This document shows, piece by piece, positions 1 to 7,884 of a stretch of 15,471 nucleotides of DNA (its first letter is position 1; each line of letters starts with the position of its first letter). The stretch comes from an uncultured Rhizobiaceae group bacterium. Its GTDB lineage: Bacteria; Pseudomonadota; Alphaproteobacteria; Rhizobiales; Rhizobiaceae. Position numbers and translations under genes: made by a program. The notes under the pieces are model-generated. The model searched no databases. It saw only the letters and a list, made by a program, of their open reading frames with translations, and was not told where the DNA came from. The stretch is taken from contig CAJQOR010000443.1 of the NCBI GenBank assembly GCA_905479965.1, positions 1 through 15,471 on the forward strand, given 5' to 3'.

Positions 1-842
1 TTGGCGCGCGTTTCAGCCGTTTGTGCAGGGTCCATGTCAAATGCAACTAGCCAATCGGGATTGTTGAACTGTAGTCGAGGCAGGTGAATCAAATCTCCCC
101 AGAATAACAGGTCCTCGCCCCCGTTATGTAGATGAAAACCAACATGTCCCGGTGTATGGCCCGGCAAAAATTTGGCCTGGATGCCAGATAACACCTCCGC
201 ATCGTTATCAAAAACCCTTAGCCTATCTTTGTAAGGTACTGTGAGATCACGCGCAATTTTTACAAACGGTTGAACTTGCTCTGGCAACGCATCAGCAGCT
301 GAGCCATGCCAGAAATCCCATTCGGTGGAATTTACAACGATTTCGGCATTTGGGAACAGTCGATCCTCACCTGCACTCAACCCACCTATGTGATCAGGAT
401 GCAAATGGGTCAAGAGCACGGTATCAATCTCAGCCGCATCAATCCCTGCTTGTTTTAGAGCAGCATGATATCCTCCTGTTTTGGGTGAAAATCCAGGTAG
501 TGTGCCTGTGTCTATGGCAATCTTCTTCTCACCGGTGTCGATGATATGTCCCAGAACTGGCAATGGCCGTGTACCTTCAAATGACGGTAGATGCTGCCTA
601 TTTAGCGTCTCATTCGCTTTATCTTGGTCAAAGCCAACAATCAAATCTGGCCCGACATCAATGACGCCATCCAATAGAACAATTATCTCTGCCGATCCAA
701 TACGACGCTTAGCAAATGAAGGCGTTGCCCCTGCGCTCAAGCCAGTTTCGTGAGCAGAGAGCAAGGTCGGCTTCATGATAAAAGGTGCAGCCAGAGCGGT
801 CGCACCTCCCATTCCTAGAAAGTTTCTTCGGTTAATTTTCAT
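1..842 (-). CDS. Tat-exported MBL-fold metallo-hydrolase (MPH/lactonase-like), C-terminus cut by window edge
   Basis: I translated this by hand from ATG 842-840; 280 codons are visible and the frame stays open to the window edge, so the end of the gene is missing. The N-terminus carries a twin-arginine signal (NRRNFLG at residues 4-10, then a Gly/Ala-rich hydrophobic stretch), which predicts folded export to the periplasm. The metal-binding motif of the metallo-beta-lactamase fold is intact: THLHPDH (H146, H148, D150, H151), then HTPGH (229-233) and FWGD (247-250). This pattern, with EWDFWHG at 174-180, resembles the methyl parathion hydrolase/AHL lactonase-like branch of small lactone or ester hydrolases, usually about 300-330 residues. 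The substrate cannot be read from the sequence. An AGGAG ribosome binding site lies about six bases upstream. The gene is divergent from a LysR gene that probably controls it. The family assignment is strong; a lactonase role is only a possibility. Confidence 0.9.
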   Translation of the reverse strand, partial: MKINRRNFLGMGGATALAAPFIMKPTLLSAHETGLSAGATPSFAKRRIGSAEIIVLLDGVIDVGPDLIVGFDQDKANETLNRQHLPSFEGTRPLPVLGHIIDTGEKKIAIDTGTLPGFSPKTGGYHAALKQAGIDAAEIDTVLLTHLHPDHIGGLSAGEDRLFPNAEIVVNSTEWDFWHGSAADALPEQVQPFVKIARDLTVPYKDRLRVFDNDAEVLSGIQAKFLPGHTPGHVGFHLHNGGEDLLFWGDLIHLPRLQFNNPDWLVAFDMDPAQTAETRA

Positions 843-882
843 AAGTATCTCCTATGGATTTTTGTGGAAAAGTAGTTTGAAT

Positions 883-896
883 TGGAATATATTCCA
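883..896. promoter_or_regulatory. Perfect 14-bp palindrome, candidate LysR operator
   Basis: TGGAATATATTCCA reads identically on both strands and lies in the 117-base gap between the divergent hydrolase and LysR genes. LysR-type regulators typically bind imperfect dyads of the T-N11-A kind in exactly this position; here the outer bases give T-N12-A. A weaker dyad, TTAT-N7-ATAA at 926-940, lies closer to the LysR start. Binding by the adjacent regulator is inferred. Confidence 0.45.
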
Positions 897-959
897 GAAA
901 ATAGATGGGAATAGGGGTTCTGACCTTATATTGGCCATAAGCAAAACTTAGAGGACTGT

Positions 960-1895
960 ATGGATCGCCTTGGATATTTTGAGAGTTTTTTAGAAGTGCT
1001 GGATCAAGGCTCACTTAGCGCCGCGGCTCGAATTAGGGGCATCAGTCAACCGGCAATTAGCCAACAAATGGCTGCATTAGAAGCGGATTTTGGAACGCCT
1101 TTACTGCAGAGATCCACTACAGGCACGACCGCGACACGCGCTGGGCGGATTATCTCACGGCATGCAGCGGAACTTTTGACAACGCACAGACGCATGCGAG
1201 CGGACATCTCTGCGCTAGCAACGACGCCAGGGGGTGAAATACGCATTAGTATCTCTAGGGTCATGGCTGAAAACCCTGTTGGGATTGCCTTGCAAAAACT
1301 ACACACAGTTTACCCAAACTTGCAGTTGATGGTTAAAGTTGAAGATCGGCTCGTCGATGTTATTGGTGAGGGCTATGATCTTGCCCTAAGAACAGGTGAG
1401 ATCGGAAATTTTGAAGCGATCGCGCGTAAAATTGCTCATTTCGAAACCGTACTTGTAGCGGCACCATCTTATCTAGATCGCAATGGTCGACCAACAGACC
1501 ATTCTGAAATGGGACAACATGCTTTTGTGCAATATGCTGATCACCGCGTGCATGGGTTTCATACTGTGCAGAAAAATGGTGAAGATGCTGAGATTGAATT
1601 GGCGACTAAATTGGTCGTCGACACACCGTCACATTTGATGAATGCTTTAGTTGATGGGCTTGGCTTTGCCCGTCTACCCCGAGTTTTAGCCAAGGATTAT
1701 ATTCAAGATGGTTCACTAGAGGTTATGTTGCCTGACTATGTGGTTGAGCCCAAAAATATCTATCTGGTCTACCCCCACCGTCATGCTGTGACTGAGAATA
1801 TGCGCGTCGTGATAAATGCGATATATGAAGGGTTACATAATTATGGCCGCACTCGGGTCATTCGTCACCAAGATTTACAGATGGGTGCATTGTAA
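960..1895 (+). CDS. LysR-family transcriptional regulator
   Basis: This 311-residue protein has the normal LysR length and layout. The N-terminal winged helix-turn-helix (about residues 5-65) contains the typical run GSLSAAARIRGISQPAISQQ, followed by the linker helix and an effector-binding domain (about 90-295) with the CrgA-like pattern of a DLALRTG strand (about 140-146) and a PSYL segment. ATG 960 is preceded by GAGGA at 951-955, five bases before the start codon. It is transcribed away from the Tat-exported MBL hydrolase, the usual arrangement for a LysR protein activating its divergent neighbour and repressing itself. The effector is unknown. It could also influence the cobW-like operon downstream in the same direction, but a 195-base gap separates them. 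Confidence 0.93.
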   Translation: MDRLGYFESFLEVLDQGSLSAAARIRGISQPAISQQMAALEADFGTPLLQRSTTGTTATRAGRIISRHAAELLTTHRRMRADISALATTPGGEIRISISRVMAENPVGIALQKLHTVYPNLQLMVKVEDRLVDVIGEGYDLALRTGEIGNFEAIARKIAHFETVLVAAPSYLDRNGRPTDHSEMGQHAFVQYADHRVHGFHTVQKNGEDAEIELATKLVVDTPSHLMNALVDGLGFARLPRVLAKDYIQDGSLEVMLPDYVVEPKNIYLVYPHRHAVTENMRVVINAIYEGLHNYGRTRVIRHQDLQMGAL

Positions 1896-1923
1896 GTTTA
1901 AAATACGTCACGTTGTTTCACGC

Positions 1924-1964
1924 TCTAAATCATACGATTGTCGGCATGGTACGCACGATTTAGA
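1924..1964 (+). repeat. 8-bp inverted repeat after the LysR gene
   Basis: TCTAAATC (1924-1931) and GATTTAGA (1957-1964) are perfect inverted copies separated by 25 bases, beginning 28 bases after the LysR stop codon. It could form a stem that ends or protects the LysR transcript. The loop is long, the arms are AT-rich and no T-run follows, so a classical intrinsic terminator is not supported. Confidence 0.25.
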
Positions 1965-2055
1965 CCATCACTTCCCCCATAATTATATCCTGCTTTAAAA
2001 ATATTGCTCCACAAAACAAATGTAGTTGCAATTATTGTGTATCTATTTTAGTTAC

Positions 2056-2068
2056 GTAATACCATTAC
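2056..2068. promoter_or_regulatory. GTAAT-N3-ATTAC inverted repeat, candidate Zur-type operator
   Basis: A perfect 5-bp inverted repeat with a 3-base spacer lies 22 bases upstream of the COG0523 start codon, in the 195-base gap after the LysR gene. A possible -10 hexamer, TAATAC (2057-2062), with TTGTGT (2035-2040) 16 bases upstream as a weak -35, would be covered by it, as expected for repressor occlusion. Fur-family repressors such as Zur bind short AT-rich dyads of this general form, and COG0523 genes of this type are often Zur-controlled. The match to any particular alphaproteobacterial Zur consensus is not established here. Confidence 0.35.
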
Positions 2069-2090
2069 ATTTCAATTGAGGATATATTCC

Positions 2091-3302
2091 ATGTCTGACA
2101 CGCGTCTCCCTGTGACCGTCCTTTCCGGCTTTCTTGGTGCAGGTAAAACCACACTTCTTAATCGAGTTCTGAATAATCGTGATGGGCGCCGTGTGGCTGT
2201 CATTGTCAACGATATGTCCGAAGTTAATATCGATGCCGATCTTGTGCGAGCGGATACCGAATTGAGCAAAACAGATGAGACTTTGGTTGAAATGTCAAAC
2301 GGCTGCATCTGCTGTACATTGCGAGAAGACCTTTTAGATGAGGTGCGTAATTTGGCCTCTGAAGATCGTTTTGATTATTTGTTGATTGAATCAACTGGCA
2401 TATCAGAACCATTGCCAGTTGCAGCAACTTTTGACTTTCGTGACGAAAATGGACAAAGCCTTGCGGATGTATCGCGGCTTGATACGATGGTCACGGTTGT
2501 TGATGCTGTAAATTTGCTTAAAGATTTTTCTTCCCATGATTTCCTAAAAGACCATGGCGAATCTCTTGGCGAGGGAGACGAGAGAACACTCGTGCATTTG
2601 TTGACAGATCAAATCGAATTTGCCGACATTGTCATCTTAAACAAGGTGAGTGATGCTGGTCCTCAATTGGTAGACGCAGCGCGCAAAATCATCCGTAGCT
2701 TAAATGCCGATGCTAAAATTGTTGAGACAGACCATTCTGATGTGCACGCAGATGAAATTTTAAACACCAAAATGTTTGATTTCGATAAAGCGCAAGAGCA
2801 TCCTATGTGGGCCAAGGAATTGTATGGTTTTGCAGATCATGTACCCGAAACACAAGAGTATGGTGTCGCTTCTTATGTTTATCGTGCGCGCCAACCATTT
2901 GTACCAGAGAAAATTGCACAATTGCTCAATGGCCCTTTAGAAGGCGTCATCCGCGCAAAAGGTCATTTCTGGCTCACATCACGCCCTGAATGGGTTGCTG
3001 AATTTTCACTTGCAGGTGCACTTTCATCAGTCTCGCCATTGGGGCAGTGGTGGGCGGCAGTGCCGGAGGCTAATCGGCCACAAAATGAAAGTGCGCAAAC
3101 GTACTTTAAGGCGCATTGGCAAGAGCCGTGGGGGGATCGCCGGCAAGAGATTGTCTTCATCGGCGCTGGTATTGATTGGGAAACGCTGAAAGCCAGATTG
3201 GACGATTGTTTGGTCCCGGTTCATCAAGCATCTTCTTTGGATGAGTTGCCAAATTATCCTGATCCGTTTCCGGCATGGAGACGCGTGGAGCAAGCGGTAT
3301 GA
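2091..3302 (+). CDS. COG0523 (CobW/ZigA-like) metallochaperone GTPase
   Basis: This is a 403-residue G3E-family P-loop GTPase. The start at ATG 2091 is preferred over in-frame TTG 2076 because TTGAGGA (2076-2082) then serves as ribosome binding site. Visible elements are the Walker [10 protein letters not shown] (13-21), the metal-site motif CICC (72-75), the ESTG segment (100-103), a LNKVSD guanine-recognition region (182-187) and a CobW C-terminal domain from about residue 260. The sequence [13 protein letters not shown] with EMSNGCICC and [15 protein letters not shown] matches the roughly 400-residue ZigA/YciC-like subfamily, linked to zinc delivery during zinc starvation, rather than the cobalamin enzyme CobW itself. 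It is the first gene of a tightly packed unit and overlaps the DUF1826 gene by four bases (ATGA). The zinc role rests on subfamily knowledge; no metal can be proven from sequence alone. Confidence 0.92.
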   Translation: MSDTRLPVTVLSGFLGAGKTTLLNRVLNNRDGRRVAVIVNDMSEVNIDADLVRADTELSKTDETLVEMSNGCICCTLREDLLDEVRNLASEDRFDYLLIESTGISEPLPVAATFDFRDENGQSLADVSRLDTMVTVVDAVNLLKDFSSHDFLKDHGESLGEGDERTLVHLLTDQIEFADIVILNKVSDAGPQLVDAARKIIRSLNADAKIVETDHSDVHADEILNTKMFDFDKAQEHPMWAKELYGFADHVPETQEYGVASYVYRARQPFVPEKIAQLLNGPLEGVIRAKGHFWLTSRPEWVAEFSLAGALSSVSPLGQWWAAVPEANRPQNESAQTYFKAHWQEPWGDRRQEIVFIGAGIDWETLKARLDDCLVPVHQASSLDELPNYPDPFPAWRRVEQAV

Positions 3303-3934
3303 CGTTCATCTGTGAGGAAGTAATCAATCTCCCCAAAGGTGTCATTATTGCAGATCACCCACAAGACTTGGTTAGTTTTCGCGAGCCAAACTGCGCTGCG
3401 GCAGTTTGGGAACGGCAGTTAATGCCTGAATTTCAATCTTGGTTAAATAATGTTCCTCCGGAAAACTTGCCAGAAGGTCGTCTGATCATACGTGTTGAGG
3501 ATGTTCCAGATGCAATTGTTCAACTTTGCGAAATAGCTGGTACAAAAGCCTCTGCGCACCGTGATTTGCTGGTCAATGATATCGTCGCGTTGACTGAATT
3601 ATTCGCAAGCTTGGTTGGATCAAAATACATCAGGGTGCGATTAGACAATATTAGCGATAACGCGTGTAGTAAATTTCATAAAGATGCCATTCAAGCGCGT
3701 TTGGTTTGCACCTATCTGGGAACAGGCACGCAATATGGAACGTTAGAAGATAGTGACGAACCGTCGCAAATCCATACAGTGCCCACAGGCGCGCCCATCC
3801 TACTTCGTGGAAAATTATGGCCTGAAAAACCTGATTCAGGTCTTTGTCATCGGTCTCCGCCGATTGAGGGAACCGGCGAAACGCGCCTCGTTCTAGTCGT
3901 GGACCCAGTTACAGACTCAGACAAAGAAGCCTAG
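3299..3934 (+). CDS. DUF1826 family protein
   Basis: This 211-residue protein belongs to DUF1826, a family often found immediately after COG0523 zinc-chaperone genes. ATG 3299 overlaps the upstream stop codon (ATGA), with a GGAG site at 3286-3289; in-frame ATG 3275 would need a 28-base overlap and has no clear ribosome binding site. Recognisable family segments are FHKDAI (126-131), [13 protein letters not shown] (134-146), the ILLRGKLW strand (167-174), CHRSPPI (183-189) and ETRLVLVVD (194-202). The H127-x-D129, H184 and R196 pattern resembles the metal and cosubstrate residues of Fe(II)/2-oxoglutarate dioxygenase folds. That analogy is my inference, not a documented activity. No signal peptide is seen, so it is probably cytoplasmic. 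Its role in the operon is unknown. Confidence 0.88.
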   Translation: MTFICEEVINLPKGVIIADHPQDLVSFREPNCAAAVWERQLMPEFQSWLNNVPPENLPEGRLIIRVEDVPDAIVQLCEIAGTKASAHRDLLVNDIVALTELFASLVGSKYIRVRLDNISDNACSKFHKDAIQARLVCTYLGTGTQYGTLEDSDEPSQIHTVPTGAPILLRGKLWPEKPDSGLCHRSPPIEGTGETRLVLVVDPVTDSDKEA

Positions 3935-3987
3935 CTGCCAATCCATTTTCAATAAAAGATAAACCTTAAATACCCAAAGGAAAACCA

Positions 3988-5511
3988 ATGCTTAATCTGA
4001 AACGACTTATCGCGGCTATCATGCTGACGTTTGCGCTGGCTGCGACCGCATTAGCCCAGCAAAACAGCCTTTCCATAGCCATAACGTTTGGCCCAAATGC
4101 AGAAGTGCCAGATCCGCGAGCAGGTTATAATGGCTGGATGTCAAACCAAACGGGTGTTACCGAAACACTGATGGGCATCGATTACGACATGAAATTATAC
4201 CCACGTGTGGCACAAAGTATGGAACAAGTTGATCCGACGAAATGGAAGGTGGTTATCAGAAATAATGTTTTTTTCCATGATGGCTCTGAGGTAACCGCAG
4301 AAGCTGTTATGAACGCTATTTCTGCAATTTCAGATGAAGCGCATCCGGGGTATAATGCGCGTGTTGTAAAATTGCTTGATCTTAAAGGCATGTCAGTTGA
4401 AAGTGACAATGTCATTATCTTTGAAACCAATAGTCCAAATGCGGCTTTCCCATGGACGCTATCTGAACCTGCGATTGCAGTTCTTGGTCCTGTGTCTGAA
4501 GCGTTTCCAATTAATGCGACAGGCCCCTTCATTTTTCGTGAGGCAATTCCAGATCAGCTCTATCGGGCAGAAGCTAACGACAATTACCGTCTTGGCAAGC
4601 CGGGCCTAAAAGAAGTTCGTGTTGTTGTATCCGGCGATCCTGCCACTGCCGCACTTGCGTTTGAAGCGGGTGAAGTTGACATGGTGATCAATTACCCGGA
4701 GGCAGATTTCAAGCGCATCCAAGATGCAGGTTCACTTGGATTTTCTGCGCCAACAGCGCGTTTATATTTTTACACAGTCAATGCTGCTTCAGGGCCAATG
4801 TCCAATCCATTAATTCGTAAAGCTGTGTCATTGGCTATTGATCGCCAAGGCATCGTGGAAGCGGCTCTATCGGGTGTCGGTGGAGTTCCAGCGGGAACGA
4901 TTTATCCTGAAGGCAACGGCTGGGCTGCAGATATTGCAGCGACATACGACCCATCAGAAGCACAAAAACTTCTTGCAGATGCTGGTGCAGTCAAAGAAGA
5001 CGAAAATTGGATGTTAGACGGCAAACCGCTCGAGATTGACATCGTAACTTATTCATCTCGTGCAGCGCTTCCACCGACAGCTGAACTTACACAAGCTTTC
5101 CTACAAGTCATTGGCGTTAAGGCAAACGTTCGCGTGGGCGAATATAGTGCAAGTAATGATGCGATAGCTGCAGGCGATGCAGATATGTTCTTGCAAGCAT
5201 GGGTGACAACACCACAAGGTGATCCTGGCGCGGTTTTAGAAGCGTTGCTCAAATCAGATGGCGGATCAAACTCTGGTCAATACAAAAATGCTGAACTTGA
5301 CAAGTTACTCGCCGATGGCCGTACGACATTTGATGCTGACGCGCGCAAAGTGATTTATGATAGGGTTCAAGAGATCGTTACATCAGATGCAGCCATGATT
5401 CCAGTGTTCCATGTTGCTCAAAATAACGTCGCGAAAGCAGGCTTGACAGGCTATGCTGTTCACCCAACTGAAACTTATTGGATAACACACGAAACAGCTT
5501 TCAAAAAATGA
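3988..5511 (+). CDS. ABC transporter substrate-binding protein, family 5 (nickel/peptide/metallophore type)
   Basis: This 507-residue periplasmic binding protein has a clear Sec signal peptide: Lys/Arg near the start, a hydrophobic core, and likely cleavage after ALA at residue 23. The mature protein follows the SBP_bac_5 pattern: GVTETLMGIDYDMKLYPRVA near the start, a WKVVIRNNVFFHDGSEVTAE segment, NATGPFIFREA, and NPLIRKAVSLAIDRQGIVEAAL in the second lobe. The length is close to NikA and CntA, the nickel and staphylopine-metal binding proteins, but dipeptide and opine binders look similar and the ligand cannot be assigned. It starts 53 bases after the DUF1826 gene with an AGGAAAA site; this is the longest gap in the unit, and I see neither a promoter nor a terminator in it. 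Its stop overlaps the first ATPase gene. Confidence 0.9.
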   Translation: MLNLKRLIAAIMLTFALAATALAQQNSLSIAITFGPNAEVPDPRAGYNGWMSNQTGVTETLMGIDYDMKLYPRVAQSMEQVDPTKWKVVIRNNVFFHDGSEVTAEAVMNAISAISDEAHPGYNARVVKLLDLKGMSVESDNVIIFETNSPNAAFPWTLSEPAIAVLGPVSEAFPINATGPFIFREAIPDQLYRAEANDNYRLGKPGLKEVRVVVSGDPATAALAFEAGEVDMVINYPEADFKRIQDAGSLGFSAPTARLYFYTVNAASGPMSNPLIRKAVSLAIDRQGIVEAALSGVGGVPAGTIYPEGNGWAADIAATYDPSEAQKLLADAGAVKEDENWMLDGKPLEIDIVTYSSRAALPPTAELTQAFLQVIGVKANVRVGEYSASNDAIAAGDADMFLQAWVTTPQGDPGAVLEALLKSDGGSNSGQYKNAELDKLLADGRTTFDADARKVIYDRVQEIVTSDAAMIPVFHVAQNNVAKAGLTGYAVHPTETYWITHETAFKK

Positions 5512-6191
5512 CACTTTCCGTGTCCGGTCTGACCTCCACAAAGTCTGGCCGGATGATCTTATATCCTACATCGCTCACCATTGAGCCCGGTGCACGCATC
5601 GGGCTGGTTGGTTCATCAGGATCAGGTAAATCAACACTTGGTCATGTCTTAGTTGATACGCTACGTGCAAGAGGTGAGCTTGTTGCACATGTTCCACAAA
5701 GTCCTGACGAAGCGCTGGATCCATTGCGTCCATTAGACTTCCACTGGCGAGAAGCTGAGCAAGCGATGAAAATGGAACATGATCAGCAAAAGCAGGAAAG
5801 CCTCTTTAATGCACTACGCATCAAAGATGCAAATCTAGCCAAGCGTCCATGGAGTTGGAGCAGAGGGATGCAACAACGTTTTGTAATCGCCATGGCATTA
5901 ATCGGAACGCCAAGTTTAATAATACTGGATGAACCAACTTCCGCTCTTGATCCAATTGTTGCCGCTGAAACGATGAAGCTTCTTCAAGATTATCTTTCAG
6001 ACAAAAATACTTCAATGTTATTCATTACGCATGATCTGGGTTTAGCGTCAAAACATGTAGACCGGCTTATGGTGATGCATGAAGGTAAAATAGTGGAAGA
6101 CGCAACAACGCAACAAATACTTCAAACACCTAAAACCGATGCTGCTAGATTACTATCGTCGCATAAAAGTTGGTTGTCGCTGCCATGCTGA
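5508..6191 (+). CDS. Short ABC ATPase of the nickel/peptide importer (NikD/CntD position)
   Basis: This 227-residue nucleotide-binding protein starts at ATG 5508, overlapping the binding-protein stop by four bases; an upstream TTG at 5478 is in frame but lacks support. Walker A is GSSGSGKS (35-42), the Q-loop glutamine is Q64, the signature region is SRGMQQR (118-124), Walker B with catalytic Glu is LIILDEP (137-143) and the H-loop is H175. It lacks the C-terminal oligopeptide extension of DppD/OppD (usually 320 residues or more), so its size is nearer NikD/CntD. Two oddities stand out. The first Gly of the LSGGQ signature is replaced by Arg. Only 23 residues separate the Walker A lysine from the Q-loop, against about 40 or more in typical relatives. 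It should pair with the next ATPase as a heterodimer on the inner membrane. Confidence 0.9.
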   Translation: MTLSVSGLTSTKSGRMILYPTSLTIEPGARIGLVGSSGSGKSTLGHVLVDTLRARGELVAHVPQSPDEALDPLRPLDFHWREAEQAMKMEHDQQKQESLFNALRIKDANLAKRPWSWSRGMQQRFVIAMALIGTPSLIILDEPTSALDPIVAAETMKLLQDYLSDKNTSMLFITHDLGLASKHVDRLMVMHEGKIVEDATTQQILQTPKTDAARLLSSHKSWLSLPC

Positions 6192-6949
6192 AACTTGAAA
6201 AAGCCTCTGTAAAACGCGGGGCTATCTTTACGCTAGATGATGTATCATTAACGCTCAGCCCGGGGCAAACTTTGATGGTTGTTGGTGAAAGTGGTGCAGG
6301 AAAATCGACCCTCATTGCAGCGATACTTGGTTTGGTGAAAATATCTTCAGGCATTATTAGTTGGCGCAATGCACCAGTTAGTTCCTGCCGTCCTGCACTG
6401 GTTATGCAAGAGCCGCGCGCAGCGTTTAATCCCGTCTATAATCTTCGAAAATCGGTAATGGAACCCATTATAGCGCGTAAAATAAAGATCGCACCTACTC
6501 GCATTCAAAAACTGTGTGACGGCCTCGAGCTACCTTATGAATTATTAGATCGCAAACCCCATGAGGTTTCAATCGGACAAGCACAGAGAGTGGGAATAAT
6601 TCGTGCACTTATTGCTTCCCCGTCTCTGGTTTTATTTGACGAACCTTTATCTGCCCTTGATGCGACCACACAAAAGCATACAGCGCGCCTTATTTCTGAT
6701 TTGCAAGATGAGGAAGGTTTTGCAGCACTAATTGTCACGCATGATCTTGGTTATGCCGCCGCCCATGGCGATGAGATTGCTGTTCTTAAAAAAGGTCGGG
6801 TTGAAGAATACGCAGATGCAAATCAATTTATTGAAAATCCAAGAACTGATTATGGCAAAGAGCTCCGAGATGCAGCGTTTGCATTGGGTGCATTGGGTGC
6901 ATTGGGTGGATTGGAACAAGGCGAGCACGAGGAGGAGCAAATACCATGA
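6185..6949 (+). CDS. Second short ABC ATPase of the importer (NikE/CntF position)
   Basis: This 254-residue ATPase starts at ATG 6185, overlapping the previous stop by seven bases; an in-frame TTG at 6170 would extend the overlap. Visible motifs are Walker A GESGAGKS (34-41), Q-loop MQEPRAAFNP (74-83), signature SIGQAQR (129-135), Walker B LVLFDEP (148-154), D-loop SALD and H-loop H186. The signature has Ile where the canonical LSGGQ has its first Gly, mirroring the Arg in its partner. As in the partner there is no full oligopeptide-type C-terminal domain. Instead the tail has an ALG-ALG-ALG-GLE repeat (about 233-243) encoded by a 9-bp tandem repeat, then an acidic stretch. It probably forms the other half of the ATPase heterodimer that drives the two permeases encoded next. 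Confidence 0.9.
   Translation: MLKLEKASVKRGAIFTLDDVSLTLSPGQTLMVVGESGAGKSTLIAAILGLVKISSGIISWRNAPVSSCRPALVMQEPRAAFNPVYNLRKSVMEPIIARKIKIAPTRIQKLCDGLELPYELLDRKPHEVSIGQAQRVGIIRALIASPSLVLFDEPLSALDATTQKHTARLISDLQDEEGFAALIVTHDLGYAAAHGDEIAVLKKGRVEEYADANQFIENPRTDYGKELRDAAFALGALGALGGLEQGEHEEEQIP
6881..6916 (+). repeat. 9-bp tandem repeat inside an ABC ATPase gene
   Basis: Three perfect copies of GCATTGGGT (6881-6907) are followed by a degenerate fourth copy, GGATTGGAA (6908-6916). The unit is three codons long, so gain or loss of copies keeps the reading frame and only lengthens or shortens the ALG repeat in the C-terminal tail beyond the catalytic motifs. Confidence 0.85.
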
Positions 6950-7884
6950 GGGATCTATTCGTTGCATTAGTGTTCCGCGGACTTTTTGTGCTGACCGGAA
7001 CAGCCGTTGTAACTTTTGCGCTATTATGGAATGCGCCAGGTGATCCTGCATTATCGATCGCCCTTGCGCGTTATGACGCCATTGTCACACCAGATTTGGT
7101 AGAACAGATCCGCACGGAAGTGGGTTTTGACAAAGGATTTTGGTCCGCGTTTTTGTCTTGGGTAAGCCCACTACTCGTCGGGGACTTTGGCAATTCATCT
7201 GTCACAGGTCGAGCCGTATTGCCCGATTTATTGGTTGCTGCATCTTATACAGTACCGCTCGCACTTTCGGCCTTATCCATTGGATTGGGTTTGTCTATTC
7301 TTCTTGCAATTCTCGCAACAAAGACGCCTGGCGGATGGTTAGATCGTTTTGCCGTTGGTATCGCATCACTCGGCGCCGCAATCCCTGCATATTGGTTGGG
7401 ATTATTGCTTATTTTATTATTTGCAGTTCATCTTTCTTGGCTCCCAGCCATGGGCGCTAGAACGACCTCTCACGCTATTTTGCCCGCGTTAACCCTTGCG
7501 TTGGGGGTGACTGCATCGCTTACACGTATTATTAGATCCGGCATATTAGAAGCGCGTGGCCAAAGCTTTCTGCCAGCCTTGAGGCGCAGGGGTGTCTCAA
7601 CAAGAGGTATTGGGCGTGCTCATATAGTGCCTCATGCCGCAATTCCAGTTATCACGGTTTCCGGTTTAGAGCTTGCCTTTTTGCTCGAAGGCGCGGTTAT
7701 GGTGGAAGTCATTTTTTCACGCCCTGGTTTGGGAACTTTTCTTATCGATGCAATTGAGGCCCGCGATTTTCCTCAGGTACAAGCCGCAGTGATCGCAATT
7801 GCGCTGGTATTTGTGATCGTCAATCTCCTTATTGATCTCATTTATCAAGTCATTGATCCTCGAATTGGAAAACAGGATGCGTAG
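6946..7884 (+). CDS. ABC importer permease, DppB/NikB type
   Basis: This 312-residue inner-membrane permease is close to NikB in length (about 314). It has an N-terminal membrane helix (about 8-28), the periplasmic region typical of the DppB family with WNAPGDPA (about 28-35) and VGDFGNSS (about 78-85), and then a core of about five membrane helices. The coupling-helix region lies near RRRGVSTRGIGRAHIVPHA, and FSRPGLGTFLIDAIEARDFP (about 258-277) is a family hallmark. ATG 6946 overlaps the preceding TGA, and a strong purine-rich site (GAGGAGGAG) lies just upstream. It overlaps the second permease gene by eight bases, so the two are probably translationally coupled and form the heterodimeric channel. 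Confidence 0.92.
   Translation: MRDLFVALVFRGLFVLTGTAVVTFALLWNAPGDPALSIALARYDAIVTPDLVEQIRTEVGFDKGFWSAFLSWVSPLLVGDFGNSSVTGRAVLPDLLVAASYTVPLALSALSIGLGLSILLAILATKTPGGWLDRFAVGIASLGAAIPAYWLGLLLILLFAVHLSWLPAMGARTTSHAILPALTLALGVTASLTRIIRSGILEARGQSFLPALRRRGVSTRGIGRAHIVPHAAIPVITVSGLELAFLLEGAVMVEVIFSRPGLGTFLIDAIEARDFPQVQAAVIAIALVFVIVNLLIDLIYQVIDPRIGKQDA

Noticed and set aside
481..753. 90-codon open frame on the plus strand.
   Set aside because: It lies antisense to the MBL hydrolase, whose minus-strand frame has clear catalytic motifs; this frame shows no recognisable domain or ribosome binding site.
2076..2090. TTG 2076 as an earlier start for the COG0523 protein.
   Set aside because: It overlaps the TTGAGGA ribosome binding site for ATG 2091, and the added residues are not part of the family N-terminus.
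4182..4532. 116-codon minus-strand open frame inside the binding-protein gene.
   Set aside because: Shadow of the binding protein; no promoter, ribosome binding site or domain.
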